Shown here: piece by piece, positions 11,422 through 21,355 of the stretch
Numbering within the stretch: the first letter of the stretch is position 1
Layout: every line of letters begins with the position of its first letter
From: Zoopage sp. CT-All
Lineage: Eukaryota > Zoopagomycota > Zoopagomycetes > Zoopagales > Zoopagaceae
Length of the DNA stretch: 27,741 bases
Assembly: GCA_004114245.1 (NCBI GenBank)
Contig: QZWS01000089.1
Coordinates: forward strand, 1 to 27,741
Direction of reading: 5' to 3'
Translations under genes and position numbers: made by a program
The notes under the pieces: model-generated
What the model was told of the DNA's origin: nothing
What the model saw: only the letters and a program-made list of their open reading frames with translations
Databases searched by the model: none

Positions 11422-12045
11422 ATGCTCCGCCTCGTGCAGCACACAGCCTTCCCGCGCCCGCTGCGCATCCTCCTCCGCGCCTCGTCCACTGCGGCATCCG
11501 CCTCCACCGCCTCCACCCCCTCCGGCACCGGCGCGGTTGCCCTCAAGCCCCGCCTCGATGTCGCTGCCAACCACTCCCCCGCCGAATACGTTCTCTCCTC
11601 CGTCGACCAGATCTTCAACTGGGCCCGCACCTCCTCCATCTGGCCAATGACGTTCGGGCTTGCGTGCTGCGCCGTGGAGATGATGCACATGGCCGCGGCG
11701 CGCTACGACCAGGACCGGCTGGGGATCGTCTTCCGCGCCTCGCCGCGCCAGTCCGACGTCATGATTGTGGCCGGAACGCTGACAAACAAGATGGCGCCGT
11801 CGCTGCGCAAGGTCTACGATCAAATGCCCGAGCCGCGGTGGGTCATCTCCATGGGGTCGTGCGCGAATGGCGGCGGGTACTACCACTACTCGTACAGCGT
11901 GGTGCGCGGGTGCGATCGGATCGTGCCCGTGGATATCTACGTGCCCGGATGTCCGCCGACTGCCGAGGCATTGCTGTATGGTGTGCTGCAGCTGCAGAAG
12001 AAGATTGGCCGGTCCAGGGTGACGAAGATGTGGTACAGGAAGTAG
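11422..12045 (+). CDS. NDUFS7: NADH dehydrogenase (complex I) iron-sulfur subunit NDUFS7/PSST
   Basis: Carries the terminal iron-sulfur cluster N2 of mitochondrial respiratory complex I, next to the quinone site. It is a single exon of 207 residues. Residues 1 to about 35 are rich in Arg, Ser, Ala and Thr without acidic residues, a typical mitochondrial presequence. The mature part contains [10 protein letters not shown] (C82, C83), [10 protein letters not shown] (C147) and [10 protein letters not shown] (C177), the four ligands of N2, and ends in a basic MWYRK. Length and sequence are close to the NuoB/PSST family. The start is the only ATG ahead of the presequence, and the gene is divergent from uricase. 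Its high GC content leaves long spurious open frames on the other strand. Confidence 0.98.
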   Translation: MLRLVQHTAFPRPLRILLRASSTAASASTASTPSGTGAVALKPRLDVAANHSPAEYVLSSVDQIFNWARTSSIWPMTFGLACCAVEMMHMAAARYDQDRLGIVFRASPRQSDVMIVAGTLTNKMAPSLRKVYDQMPEPRWVISMGSCANGGGYYHYSYSVVRGCDRIVPVDIYVPGCPPTAEALLYGVLQLQKKIGRSRVTKMWYRK

Positions 12046-12216
12046 ACGGGACTGAGGATGCACAATGGATTTGGATTTTACAGCGCAAAGGACCATGTTG
12101 GGGTAAACTTATACTGTGATTGACTATACAGAAGCTACTATTGGCAAAGGACCATGTTGATGATAGGGTCGCAGCAAGTCGGCATTTCTCACCCTCGGTC
12201 CGCATCATCTGCCTGC

Positions 12217-13054
<838 letters not shown>

Positions 13055-13141
13055 TGCTTTGAATATTCTGCTAAATATCAAGGCTATACTGAATTGGCAA
13101 AACGCTGGTGTACAATTGCTCGCATGCTGTGACTTGGCGGC

Positions 13142-14739
13142 CTATGCATCCTCCCGAGCTAAATCAATGACTTGCCCGGTGCCCCATATATACTTAATCG
13201 ACGTCTCGCTGCGTGGCGGCCGTTCATTCCGCCAATACTCGGCCGGGGGATAAACCCTCCGACCTGAGCTCGTCCGTGTCAGCAGCCTAGACTGAGAGTT
13301 GCTGGTCACGGTGGGCCGCTTGGTGTCCGCGCTGGCGTGACCCTGACGATGCTTTACTGGCTTCTCCTTTCGTGGGGTGATCATGTCTGGCGACGGTTGC
13401 GCGATCATCGATTTGCTCTTCGCCGTATCCTTTGCTCGCCCTTCTCGAGCTGTCCGCTGCCGCTTGGGCTCTGGCTCACTCGAGGCACGCCTCGCCTTCT
13501 GTAGGGGCAGATTTGGATAAGCCGTGTCATCTTCGTCATCTTCATCAACTACGGCCCGGCGCCCTTTGAGCACACGAGGCAGGCCACGCTTGTGCAGCAC
13601 ATCAGCCACGGTATTGTCGTTGCTATCGGGAGCATGCTCGCTCAGGCCAAAATCAGCCGTAATTTGCGGCGAGTTCAGCTTTGTGGGAACGGGTTGCATC
13701 ACTATTTGGGTATTTACATTCGCATCGGAACGTACAACCTTGTCGGTATCCTAGGCATGGTCAGCAAATAGTCGTGGCGCCGCTTGCTGTATACCCTTGA
13801 TATGTCCCCGAAGGAGCGCTGTTGATTACGCGATCCTCCTACTGCTGCCGTATGCTGGCCCTTGTCCTGCTCAGTGTCTGATAGTATCTGCTCGGATTGT
13901 TCTTCTCGGGTCAGTGCTCCTAAATCCGCACTCCTGCTCGAAGAAAGCCACTCGCCTGTCTCAACTTCTACTGGCGCAGCAATTCTAAAGGCTGGCGGCG
14001 GCTTCCCGTCCGAGGTATCCAGGAGTGATTTGCCCTGTCGATCGAAAAAAGGCGACTGATACTCACCCAAGATATCTGATGATCGTGAGCTGCCAAGATT
14101 GTCCTCGTCGTGGGAAACAGGCGTCGGCGTCCGTGACACCTTGGCTGAGGGTGATGAGTTCAGATGGGCGCCAATACTTTTATGATTATGTGAAGCTGCG
14201 GAGGATGTACTAGGCGTGGTAGCGGTCGGAAGGCTCACCGAAATAAACTTCTGACCGGTGGTAGGAGCTGAAGCTGCAAATGAAGCAGTGGCAGGATGCC
14301 TCACAGAGGTTGCGAGTTGCAGATATTTTTCGTGCACCACCTACGCATAACAAACACCGCCAAAGAAGCAGAACGTGAATACCTGTGGCATCGGGCTTTT
14401 CAGCGCGTGGGCAGCCAGTGACGAGGATGTCGAATGCAGCGGAATCGCCGTTTCTGCGATCGACCCCGTCTCATTGGCAGCTCTCCCGTCATTAGCAGGC
14501 CGAACAGCTGGTGCTGCAATTGCATCAGTACCACTGGCCGACCCCCGATCGGTTCCCACGCCATCTCGGAGCTGGGATGCTCTCACCAGCTGAAATCCAA
14601 CGCCGCGTCGCGCAATCGCGGCAAGCGCCGTCGACGATGCACTGCCATGCATGCGCGCCAACATCGGCACCGGGGACTTGAGCGCATCGGTGTTTGTGGT
14701 TTTGAGCAGAGCGGATTTCTGGCGAGCTTGAGCGTCCAT
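13142..14739 (-). CDS. CENP-C/Mif2-motif protein, probable inner kinetochore protein
   Basis: Exons 14739-14383, 14340-13795 and 13750-13142 (introns 42 and 44 bases, GTATTC and GTATAC donors) give about 503 residues. Most of it is Ser/Thr/Ala-rich and looks disordered, with an acidic run (DEDDEDD) and a basic KRQR segment in exon 3. Near the C-terminus, about residues 463-478, SGRRVYPPAEYWRNER aligns residue by residue with the CENP-C signature of fungal Mif2 (S-x-R....P-x-x-YWRNE), which binds the CENP-A nucleosome. Only 25 residues follow, so the C-terminal cupin dimerisation domain of typical CENP-C is absent. A GTATAT donor near 13189 could replace the last residues, but there is no room for a cupin before the TPI gene. 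A Mis18BP1/KNL2-type protein with the same motif is the main alternative. The exon structure is well supported; the function rests on one motif. Confidence 0.6.
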
Positions 14740-14799
14740 GGCTGCGTTATACCGTCAAACCCAACAGCACCCAAACGCCACCCTTTAATTCTCACGGTC
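14740..14799. promoter_or_regulatory. 60-base divergent promoter, CENP-C-like / RdRP
   Basis: Only 60 bases lie between the minus-strand ATG at 14739 and the plus-strand ATG at 14800. No TATA box or obvious palindromic operator is visible. A pyrimidine-rich run (CACCCTTTAATTCTC) precedes the RdRP start. The two genes almost certainly share control sequences, or their promoters overlap neighbouring coding sequence. Confidence 0.5.
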
Positions 14800-17700
14800 A
14801 TGCCTACGCCGCCGGGAAGCGTCGAGCTCACACCTACACCCGCAGATATTACTAATTTTCGCTCGCTGCTTCAGGCTGCAAAGCTGAATCCGCTTGATGC
14901 GCAGTTCATCGAAGCGGTGCGGGTTGCGACCAATGCAGCATTCTTGCCCTGGTTCCAGTCCGATCCGTCGCCACACGCTGCAAGTGCAAATGCTGCCAAA
15001 CAGTTTGAAATTATGGACAGCGGACATTTGAGATTGGTGACCGCGGTGCTCAGCTCCTCGAGCATGCAGCGCGCTGCGGTCGAGGATGTAATTTTGCATT
15101 TATACAAGCAAGGCGACAAGAATTGGTATGTAGGTCGTGCAAAGACCGAGGAAGGAAAGGCCAGGATTAACCGCTTTAAATCGTATCTTGGAGCTCGGCT
15201 GAAAAAGCTTTTGATGGACTCCAAAGCCAAAGAAGCACAAAGTCAAGCAGCCGAGCGTGCGCATTCACAGTCGCAGTCGGGCTCAATGCCAGATGCTTGG
15301 GGAGCGAATCGGAACACGAACTTTATCGCCTCGTCTGGAAAGCGTCAACGCATCGATGCGTTTCCTACGCCTCAGTCATCCCAATCCAGCTCGACTTCGC
15401 AGACCCCGACACGCAATCGTATTCAAAACGATGGATCTGATACGTTGTACTCTCCATGTATGCTAGATGTCAATGCTGACATACTAACCCAGCCGCATTC
15501 ATATTTGACCAATCGACAGCACACCCCGTCCCCTCCCGAGTCCTCGCAAGCAGATGAGATAAGCTCATCGGCGCCTCACTTTTCTTCGGCCTGGCAGTCT
15601 TGTCCAGAGCACCTCCGCTCTGTCATTCTTAGCCTGCGATTCGAATTCCAGTGGGAAGTCTTGCGCCTCCTCAAACCGTCTGGGTATAGTAGTTGGAGTG
15701 ATATCAGCGTTAGCGCACTCGAAGCACTCAAGCTTTCATCAAGCATCGATCAGGTGTGTCATCTGGGTGTATGTTTGGCGTGCTTAATCTCCCGTAGGTT
15801 TCCTCTGTATCGCATGCCCCGCGTGACAGCAACTATGCCCGCGTTGGAGCAAGCGAATCTGCTTCCCTCTCAGCCAATTCCAATGACACCATGCTTGTGT
15901 TTGAGGCCGCTTTGCGGGGCCAAGATGGCACTGCAACCATCGAGCTCGCTGCTCCCAAGGCGTACCGTAAGCATCGTGCAGCGTACGAATTTGGCGCCGA
16001 TCGCTTCCTCGTCCTTCAAGTCTACGAGCATCAACGGAGACGCTCTACAAGCCTGCACATAGCTCTTCTCAATCGCACGTACCAGTTTGCGTTCGCAGAG
16101 CTCAAGACAAAGGAGCCCCACGCGTACTATTACTTTGCCATTTCCGGTCCCGGACTTATTCCCCGGACCATTGACGTGTTCTATGCGTTCTGCTGCCCGC
16201 CACTGCGCAATGCTGACATTACTCTCTGCAAGTGGATATCCCGTTTGAAGCTATCTTTTTCCAAGCCAGTCGTGCGCATCGACTGCTCAGCGTTTGACAT
16301 CACCCCTATCGACGATGTAAAGAGTAATGGCACCGTTATGACGGACGGCTGTGGTTTCATTTCCACCGATGTCATGTCTTTGGTCAGGCAGAAACTGGGT
16401 CTTGACTCCTCAATGTCGTGCAGCGCGATTCAAATGCGAATCGGGAACGCGAAAGGCATGCTGATCGCTGACAATTCCAATGCGTCGCAGCTAATCAAGC
16501 TGCGTCATTCGATGATTAAGTTCGATGCGGTCCTCTCTGGAAACCGGCGCATTCTCGAAGTGCTCCTGCCATCGAGAGACCGAGGGCCGTCGCGTCTGAG
16601 CAAGCAGGCAATTCTCGTCTTGCATGCTGGCGGCGTACCCGCGTATGTCTTTGAGGAACTGCTTCGAGAAAAGTTTACTGAAATAACTACCAAGTACCTC
16701 GAAACAGATGACTCGCAAGTCGCACTGAAGGCTCTTGAGAGGCAGATGCGGTGGATGGAGATTTCCAATAATGGCGACGGTCTGCTAGAGTCGTACGCTG
16801 CCCGGTGCGAGAAAATGCTTCATGCGGGGTTCAGTCCCCGTTCCGAGCCTATTCTCTTCTACATGCTACGGGAGATCTTTGTCGAAAAGCTGGACGATCA
16901 CCTGCGTCTGGAAGTGGAAAAGTCTAGAATGGTCTTCATTGTGCCTGACCCGACGGGAAGGCTTCAGCCGGGCCAAGTCTTTGCAAGTATTGCCGGCAAC
17001 GTTCTGCTTGGCGATCTGCTCGTTCTCCGATACCCATGCCATTTACCCACCGATATACAAAAAGTGGCTGCTGTTGATATCGGCGAGCTGCGCCAGTATC
17101 AGGAGGTATTGGTCGTTTCGATCCACGGCACATATCCTCTCGCAGCGCAGTTGAGTGGTGGAGACTATGATGGAGATCAAGTATTCTTATGCTGGGACCC
17201 ACGCCTCACAAGCACGTTTCAGAATACGTGTTACAGCGGCGAACCTGACTATGTGAACAACCTGACCGAAAAGATGGCGAACGCCGTGGTTATGATGCAA
17301 GATATTCACAACGTTAATGCTGCTGCCTTCAGCTACGCCAAAACAGTCCCACGGTCCAGCCTCGGAATATATACAATTTGGCACGAAAAGGCAGCTGCAT
17401 CACGTAAATTTGGCATCAAACATCCTGATGTGATTCGCTTGGCATATGCGCTACAAAAGACTGTCGATACGCCCAAGATTGGCGAAAAGCTTCGACCGGA
17501 AATCGCAACGCTGTTTCATAGTCTGTTCCATGAATTGAGCGGCGACATAGAGTGCGAGGCGATCCAAAAAATCAAGGACGTGCATCAGGAGGAAAAAGAC
17601 AAGCTAAGCAAGTGCATTTCAGACATCTGCAAGGGCTTTGTCCCTGATCCTGCCATCCTGAGCGTCATGCCCAATGCTTTGCCTACCAAAGCCCAAGTGG

Positions 17701-18071
17701 CCCTCGGGCGTCTGAAAGTCGATGTCGGTATGTTTGTGATGAAAAAGTACATGGAGGTGATGAAAAACACTCGTGGCGGACGAGCCTCCCTCAGTATACG
17801 GGATGGCAAGCTTGCCGAGTTGCAAACGGAATTCTTCAACACCATGCTCGTCGATCCGTTGCTCCGAGCTCACCTTCCGCGGAACAGATGCGACGACGAT
17901 GTTGTATCTGCCGTGTTGTATTCCCTGGCATCAGACCAGGTGAAAGAGGACGGGCGCCATTGCAGCTGGTGGGTGGAGTTGGCTATGGATCGGATATGTC
18001 GCATCAAGGCCGACGCTGTTCGTAGCGCGAGAGGGAAAGGACTAGCGTATGTCAGCGTCCGTCGCGGTTGA
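14800..18071 (+). CDS. RNA-dependent RNA polymerase of RNA silencing (QDE-1/Rdp1 class)
   Basis: Cellular RdRP that makes double-stranded RNA for the RNA interference pathway. Exons 14800-15753 and 15798-18071 (44-base GTGTGT...TAG intron) give 1,075 residues. The first third has a helical start followed by a Ser/Gln/Thr-rich low-complexity stretch (about residues 140-260). The double-psi-barrel catalytic core follows. The signature LSGGDYDGD starts at residue 770, with catalytic aspartates D774, D776 and D778. Other family blocks include ISGPGLIPRTIDVFY, QMRIGNAKGML and the VPDPTGRLQPGQVF segment ahead of the catalytic loop, so the enzyme looks intact. The ATG at 14800 is the first after the divergent start; the frame is open further upstream but without similarity. 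No Dicer or Argonaute gene lies in this window. Confidence 0.96.
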
Positions 18072-18818
18072 ATGCGTTGAGCGAGAAGGCTGGGATAGTT
18101 GTGTGTAGACTCATGGGACTACTTAATCTGCGGAATTCGCATGTTTGAGCACGTTCTAGCAGTGTCACAGTGTATCATTAGCCCAGTTCTGATTTTGCCA
18201 AACATCTGAATGGCAAATTCTTCCAACAATGTTAGTGCCCTGCTATTTTTAGCATAAAGCCTACTACATTTGTGACTAGTGTATATGCTATTGGGGTTCA
18301 TGGAAAAGTATAAGCAAGCCTTTGTCTGCCAGCTTGTAACAATTATCTCATACCATTTCATATGCCTTACTTCATTGCATATGCTAAACTTAGGCTTATG
18401 ATCATTTCATAAGTATTTTGGCCATTATTTACCTTGAATCTTTACTGCTCTTTCAATATCATTATGTATTGGAAATTTGGCGCAGGGAGAGTATAAGTAC
18501 ACTTTGTACAACAATATAAATTATACTTTGCATCCATATACTTCATTGTGATAATCCAACCATATGTACTATGTTGTCCCATGTGTTGCAGAGCTCATGA
18601 TATGCAGAAGGGCTGCAGTAAACCATTCTTAGAGCCTCGGCACATCCAATGCCTTCAATGTACGGTCTTTTCCGATCAAGCTTGGCACTGCTACCAGTGG
18701 CTATGATTGAGCAACGGGCACGGTTGGAGTGCAAATCGGACCAATTTCTGCTCCTCGCTCCCCTCCATCGAAAATCAACCAGCAACGCACCGCCACAACT
18801 CACACACCGCCACTCACA
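18072..18818. other. AT-rich intergenic spacer before the phosphoesterase pair
   Basis: 747 bases without a supported gene. 18120-18560 is strongly AT-rich, with TATA-like strings near 18488-18525 (GTATAAG, ATATAAATTATA). From about 18632 onward the sequence is related to the region upstream of the second phosphoesterase gene (see the repeat entry), so the last part is the promoter and 5' leader of the first copy. Confidence 0.5.
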
Positions 18819-18838
18819 ATGCGCACCTTAACCGCTAT
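18632..18838 (+). repeat. Promoter/5' leader copy 1 of a tandem duplication
   Basis: Copy 2 lies at about 21003-21355. The first ~70 bases share AGCCTC, GCACATCC, ATGCC and ATCAAGCTTG in the same order. The last ~70 bases (18768-18838, against 21285-21355) are nearly identical, beginning TCGAAAATCAACCAGC and running through the ATG into the signal peptide. The spacer between these blocks is less conserved. The duplicated unit therefore included regulatory sequence as well as the coding region. Confidence 0.8.
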
Positions 18839-20954
18839 CCAGACAGCCCTGCTTGCTGCTACTGTGGTGCTGGTCACCGTCGGCAGCCGGGTCTTGGCCA
18901 GCGGAGGCCGCTCATTACCCCGCCCTATCCGTCCACTGCCTGCACGCCCGACGGATATACCTCCAAACAGTGGAGGCAGCAGCTCGGCTTTGCCTCCCAA
19001 GTCATTAGTCACTGAAAATATCGATATGCCGCCAACTACTGCTACTGCAACCGCGACCACAACCACGACCACTTCAGTTTTACCTGCATCTTCCAAGCCA
19101 GAAACTGCTACAATTGACAATTCCAAGGCACCGGCACGCCCAGGCATTGATGCCCCTATCTATGTCCCCATCTATGCCCCCATCTATGTCCCCATCTATG
19201 CCCCCAAAAGTAGTATCGAATGGGGCGTGATAGGATCTGACAACGGAGGGATCCTGACTGACTTGGGCGTTGTCAAAAATGGCGTCCCCATCCCCGATGT
19301 GCTTCACGTTATATCGGATCTTCAGGGCGATCTCATCCCGTTCATTGAAACCATCGAACATGTTGAGCTCGCCATCGTCAAGAAAGATGGAGAGTGTTCG
19401 ATATGGCATGACAACTTGCGCGCGCTTGGTGTAGATGATCTGAAATACGGTCGCCATATCAAGGACTTTATTGACGCGGATTGGAAGAATGCGCCGCGTT
19501 GCATTAAATGGAAAGGTGGGGATTCGGTACTCGTCATTACAGGCGATATACTCGATGGCGGTCCTCAAAGCAAAGGCATGGTGCATTTCCTCATGGCGCT
19601 GCGCAAAGAAGCCCGAGATCAGAATGGAGATGTCGTGATTTTGATCGGCAACCACGACATGGGCGTGTTTGTGCATGACAGTGCGATGGCCAGCCGCATT
19701 GATCTAGCCCAGTTCGCAGCGAACGAAAAAGAGTGGACGCGATTCATGGAATTGGAGTTTAAATCTGAGCTTCCGAATGAAAAAGATAATCCCTTTTCGC
19801 CAAAGAAAGTGGGTCCATCTTCGTCCACGGAGGACAGCAATGTCAAAAGTACAACCAAAGGAACGCTACAACGCAAGGACAGCAAAGGCAAGGGCAAAGA
19901 CAAAGCGAGAACCGATCCTTCGCCCAAGGAAGATGAGAAAGCCGAAAGTACAGCAACAAAGGGTCCTTCGTCTATGAAGGACAGCAAAGGCAAGGGCAAG
20001 GACAAAGAGAGAGCTAATCCTTCACCCGAGGAAGATGAGAAAGCCGAAAGCGCGACAGGGGACAACAACGTCAGTACGGCGCGTCAGATGGGTATGGAGG
20101 CATTCGAACTTAAGAATCTCCGGATCCAGCTAAAGAAGAATCGCCGTGACTGGCTCCGTGACCATCTCAAAATCAACCCGCTGATTGCCGCGCAAATCGG
20201 ACCTTATTTGTTTACACATGCTGGGCTTGTAAACTACGATAATGTGGGGCCTGATGTGAAAGCACTGAATGCCGCAGCAAAGCAGAAGTTCAAAGAACTC
20301 GTGGATCCAACTGCAAAAGTGTTGAAGAAAGGCGAATTGTTTAAGTTTTTTACGGAGCATATCAAACATGCGCAGTATTGCGAAGTGGTCACTACTAAGG
20401 ACCTTGTTACGACTGAGCGCAATAGTATGAGCGAGAAAGGCGGCATTCTATCGCAGGACGTTAAATTCACCGAATCTCAGCTGGCGAAACTCTCGGCAAG
20501 GGCCAAAGCAGCGGTTTGCGCTAAGGTCAGCGCTGCTCTGAAGGCGAACGGGAGCAAACGTATCTTTGTGGGACATATGGGGACCGCGAGTCTCCGTGTG
20601 CAGACATTGTGCAAGGGCGCCCTGATCCAGATGGACGCTCGGTCTGAATGGTGGCGCAACAACCCTGGTCGTAATCAAGTCATTGTGCGTATCAACTTTA
20701 CCAAAGACAAGAATGGGAAACCAATAAGCGCAATTATTGAGGCCATTGAGCAGGATCCAATGCACTTGAAGATCACCGATCCAACACCGGATCAATTGGA
20801 GAAAGAATCGCGAAAAGATATTTCAAACCCCCAGAAGGAAAAAATTCCCAAGTTCAAGAAGCGAGATTGGAATCCTCCCATGAAATTGCCTCCTTTGGGC
20901 AAGGATAGGAAGCATGTGAAGTGGATTGAACCTAGCGCTGAGGAGAGTGTGTGA
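18819..20954 (+). CDS. Secreted calcineurin-like (PPP/Shelph-like) phosphoesterase, copy A
   Basis: Single exon, 711 residues. The signal peptide is residues 1 to about 30 (hydrophobic TALLAATVVLVTV), followed by a Pro/Thr-rich region with an IYVP/IYAP repeat. The metallophosphoesterase motifs appear in order: SDLQGD (D167; the usual His is Gln169), GDILDGG (D243, D246; the usual DRG is DGG), GNHD (277-280), THAG (H467) and VGHM (H586). This order resembles PPP-type and Shewanella-like phosphatases. A charged Lys/Glu/Ser insert of about 140 residues with an internal 34-residue duplication separates GNHD from THAG. Metal-binding residues are mostly kept, so activity is possible, but the His-to-Gln change in motif I is unusual. 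The substrate is unknown. The start at 18819 was chosen for the signal peptide and the conserved leader shared with copy B; the frame is open further upstream. Confidence 0.82.
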   Translation: MRTLTAIQTALLAATVVLVTVGSRVLASGGRSLPRPIRPLPARPTDIPPNSGGSSSALPPKSLVTENIDMPPTTATATATTTTTTSVLPASSKPETATIDNSKAPARPGIDAPIYVPIYAPIYVPIYAPKSSIEWGVIGSDNGGILTDLGVVKNGVPIPDVLHVISDLQGDLIPFIETIEHVELAIVKKDGECSIWHDNLRALGVDDLKYGRHIKDFIDADWKNAPRCIKWKGGDSVLVITGDILDGGPQSKGMVHFLMALRKEARDQNGDVVILIGNHDMGVFVHDSAMASRIDLAQFAANEKEWTRFMELEFKSELPNEKDNPFSPKKVGPSSSTEDSNVKSTTKGTLQRKDSKGKGKDKARTDPSPKEDEKAESTATKGPSSMKDSKGKGKDKERANPSPEEDEKAESATGDNNVSTARQMGMEAFELKNLRIQLKKNRRDWLRDHLKINPLIAAQIGPYLFTHAGLVNYDNVGPDVKALNAAAKQKFKELVDPTAKVLKKGELFKFFTEHIKHAQYCEVVTTKDLVTTERNSMSEKGGILSQDVKFTESQLAKLSARAKAAVCAKVSAALKANGSKRIFVGHMGTASLRVQTLCKGALIQMDARSEWWRNNPGRNQVIVRINFTKDKNGKPISAIIEAIEQDPMHLKITDPTPDQLEKESRKDISNPQKEKIPKFKKRDWNPPMKLPPLGKDRKHVKWIEPSAEESV
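19152..19205 (+). repeat. 12-base tandem repeat (IYVP/IYAP) in copy A
   Basis: Four tandem copies of a CCCCATCTATGY unit, with alternating T and C in the last place, encode alternating PIYV and PIYA. The stretch is absent from copy B, so it expanded after the duplication or was lost there. It lies in the Pro-rich stalk between the signal peptide and the catalytic domain. Confidence 0.9.
19875..20051 (+). repeat. Imperfect ~75-base direct duplication in the charged insert of copy A
   Basis: Segments 19875-19949 and 19977-20051, 102 bases apart (34 codons, in frame), encode two KDSKGKGKDK...EDEKAES blocks. Copy B has only a diverged counterpart (SKGKSK, DKGKAR). The insert lies between the GNHD and THAG motifs of the phosphoesterase domain. 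Confidence 0.85.
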
Positions 20955-21335
20955 GATGCAAGCAAATGTAGGCATTGTGGCTTGTAATCAGCAAATTCTC
21001 GGAGCCTCTTAGCACATCCCATGCCCTTGGTAACGCAGGGCCCATTCTAAATCAAGCTTGACACTTTTCAACTGGAAATGGTGGTCATAATTGACAGAAG
21101 TCTTAGTTTGTTGGAAAGAGAGTTATGCCTGACAAGAGATAATGTACCATACATTGAGCCTTGACTTCAGCGCAAGCAAGCATCCAAGTACTGGTCCTAA
21201 ATGCTCGTCTAGGCTAGGAGTGTCACAGAGCCTGGGTTGAACGGTCACAGCTGGTCACATCAGCCTCCCAGCTTTCACTCTCCGTCGAAAATCAACCAGC
21301 AACGCACCGCCACAACCCACACACCGCCACTCACA
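20955..21335. other. Spacer between the tandem phosphoesterase genes
   Basis: 381 bases with no gene. The first bases after the copy A stop (GATGCAAGCAA...TTGTGGC) resemble those after the copy B stop at 23397, and 21003-21335 resembles the copy A upstream region. The whole spacer is thus made of the 3' end and promoter of the duplicated unit. Confidence 0.65.
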
Positions 21336-21355
21336 ATGCGCACCGCAACCGCTAT
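21003..21355 (+). repeat. Promoter/5' leader copy 2 of the tandem duplication
   Basis: This matches 18632-18838 upstream of copy A, as described there. The 3' part (21285-21355) is nearly identical to copy A across the leader, the ATG at 21336 and the first codons. The longer distance here implies insertions in the middle relative to copy A. Confidence 0.8.

Noticed and set aside
11365-12096. Long minus-strand open frame (243 codons) opposite NDUFS7
   Set aside because: It is antisense to a clearly identified gene and consists of Arg/His/Gly-rich shadow sequence caused by high GC content.
11075-12119. Plus-strand frames rich in Arg, Gly and Pro over the uricase/NDUFS7 promoter
   Set aside because: They are out of frame with NDUFS7 and antisense to uricase; low complexity from GC-rich codons only.
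14047-14078. GTGAGT donor-like site within exon 2 of the CENP-C-like gene
   Set aside because: The only following AG would give a 32-base intron and a frameshift; the sequence reads through without stop.
18119-18361. 80-codon minus-strand frame in the AT-rich spacer
   Set aside because: AT-rich random composition with no domain; no evidence of coding or of a transposon protein.
19152-19205. CRISPR-like short regular repeats
   Set aside because: Units are directly adjacent with no spacers, in frame within a coding region of a eukaryotic gene.
19619-20068. Ser/Leu-rich minus-strand frame of 149 codons
   Set aside because: It is the antisense reading of the Lys/Glu/Ser repeat insert in phosphoesterase copy A.
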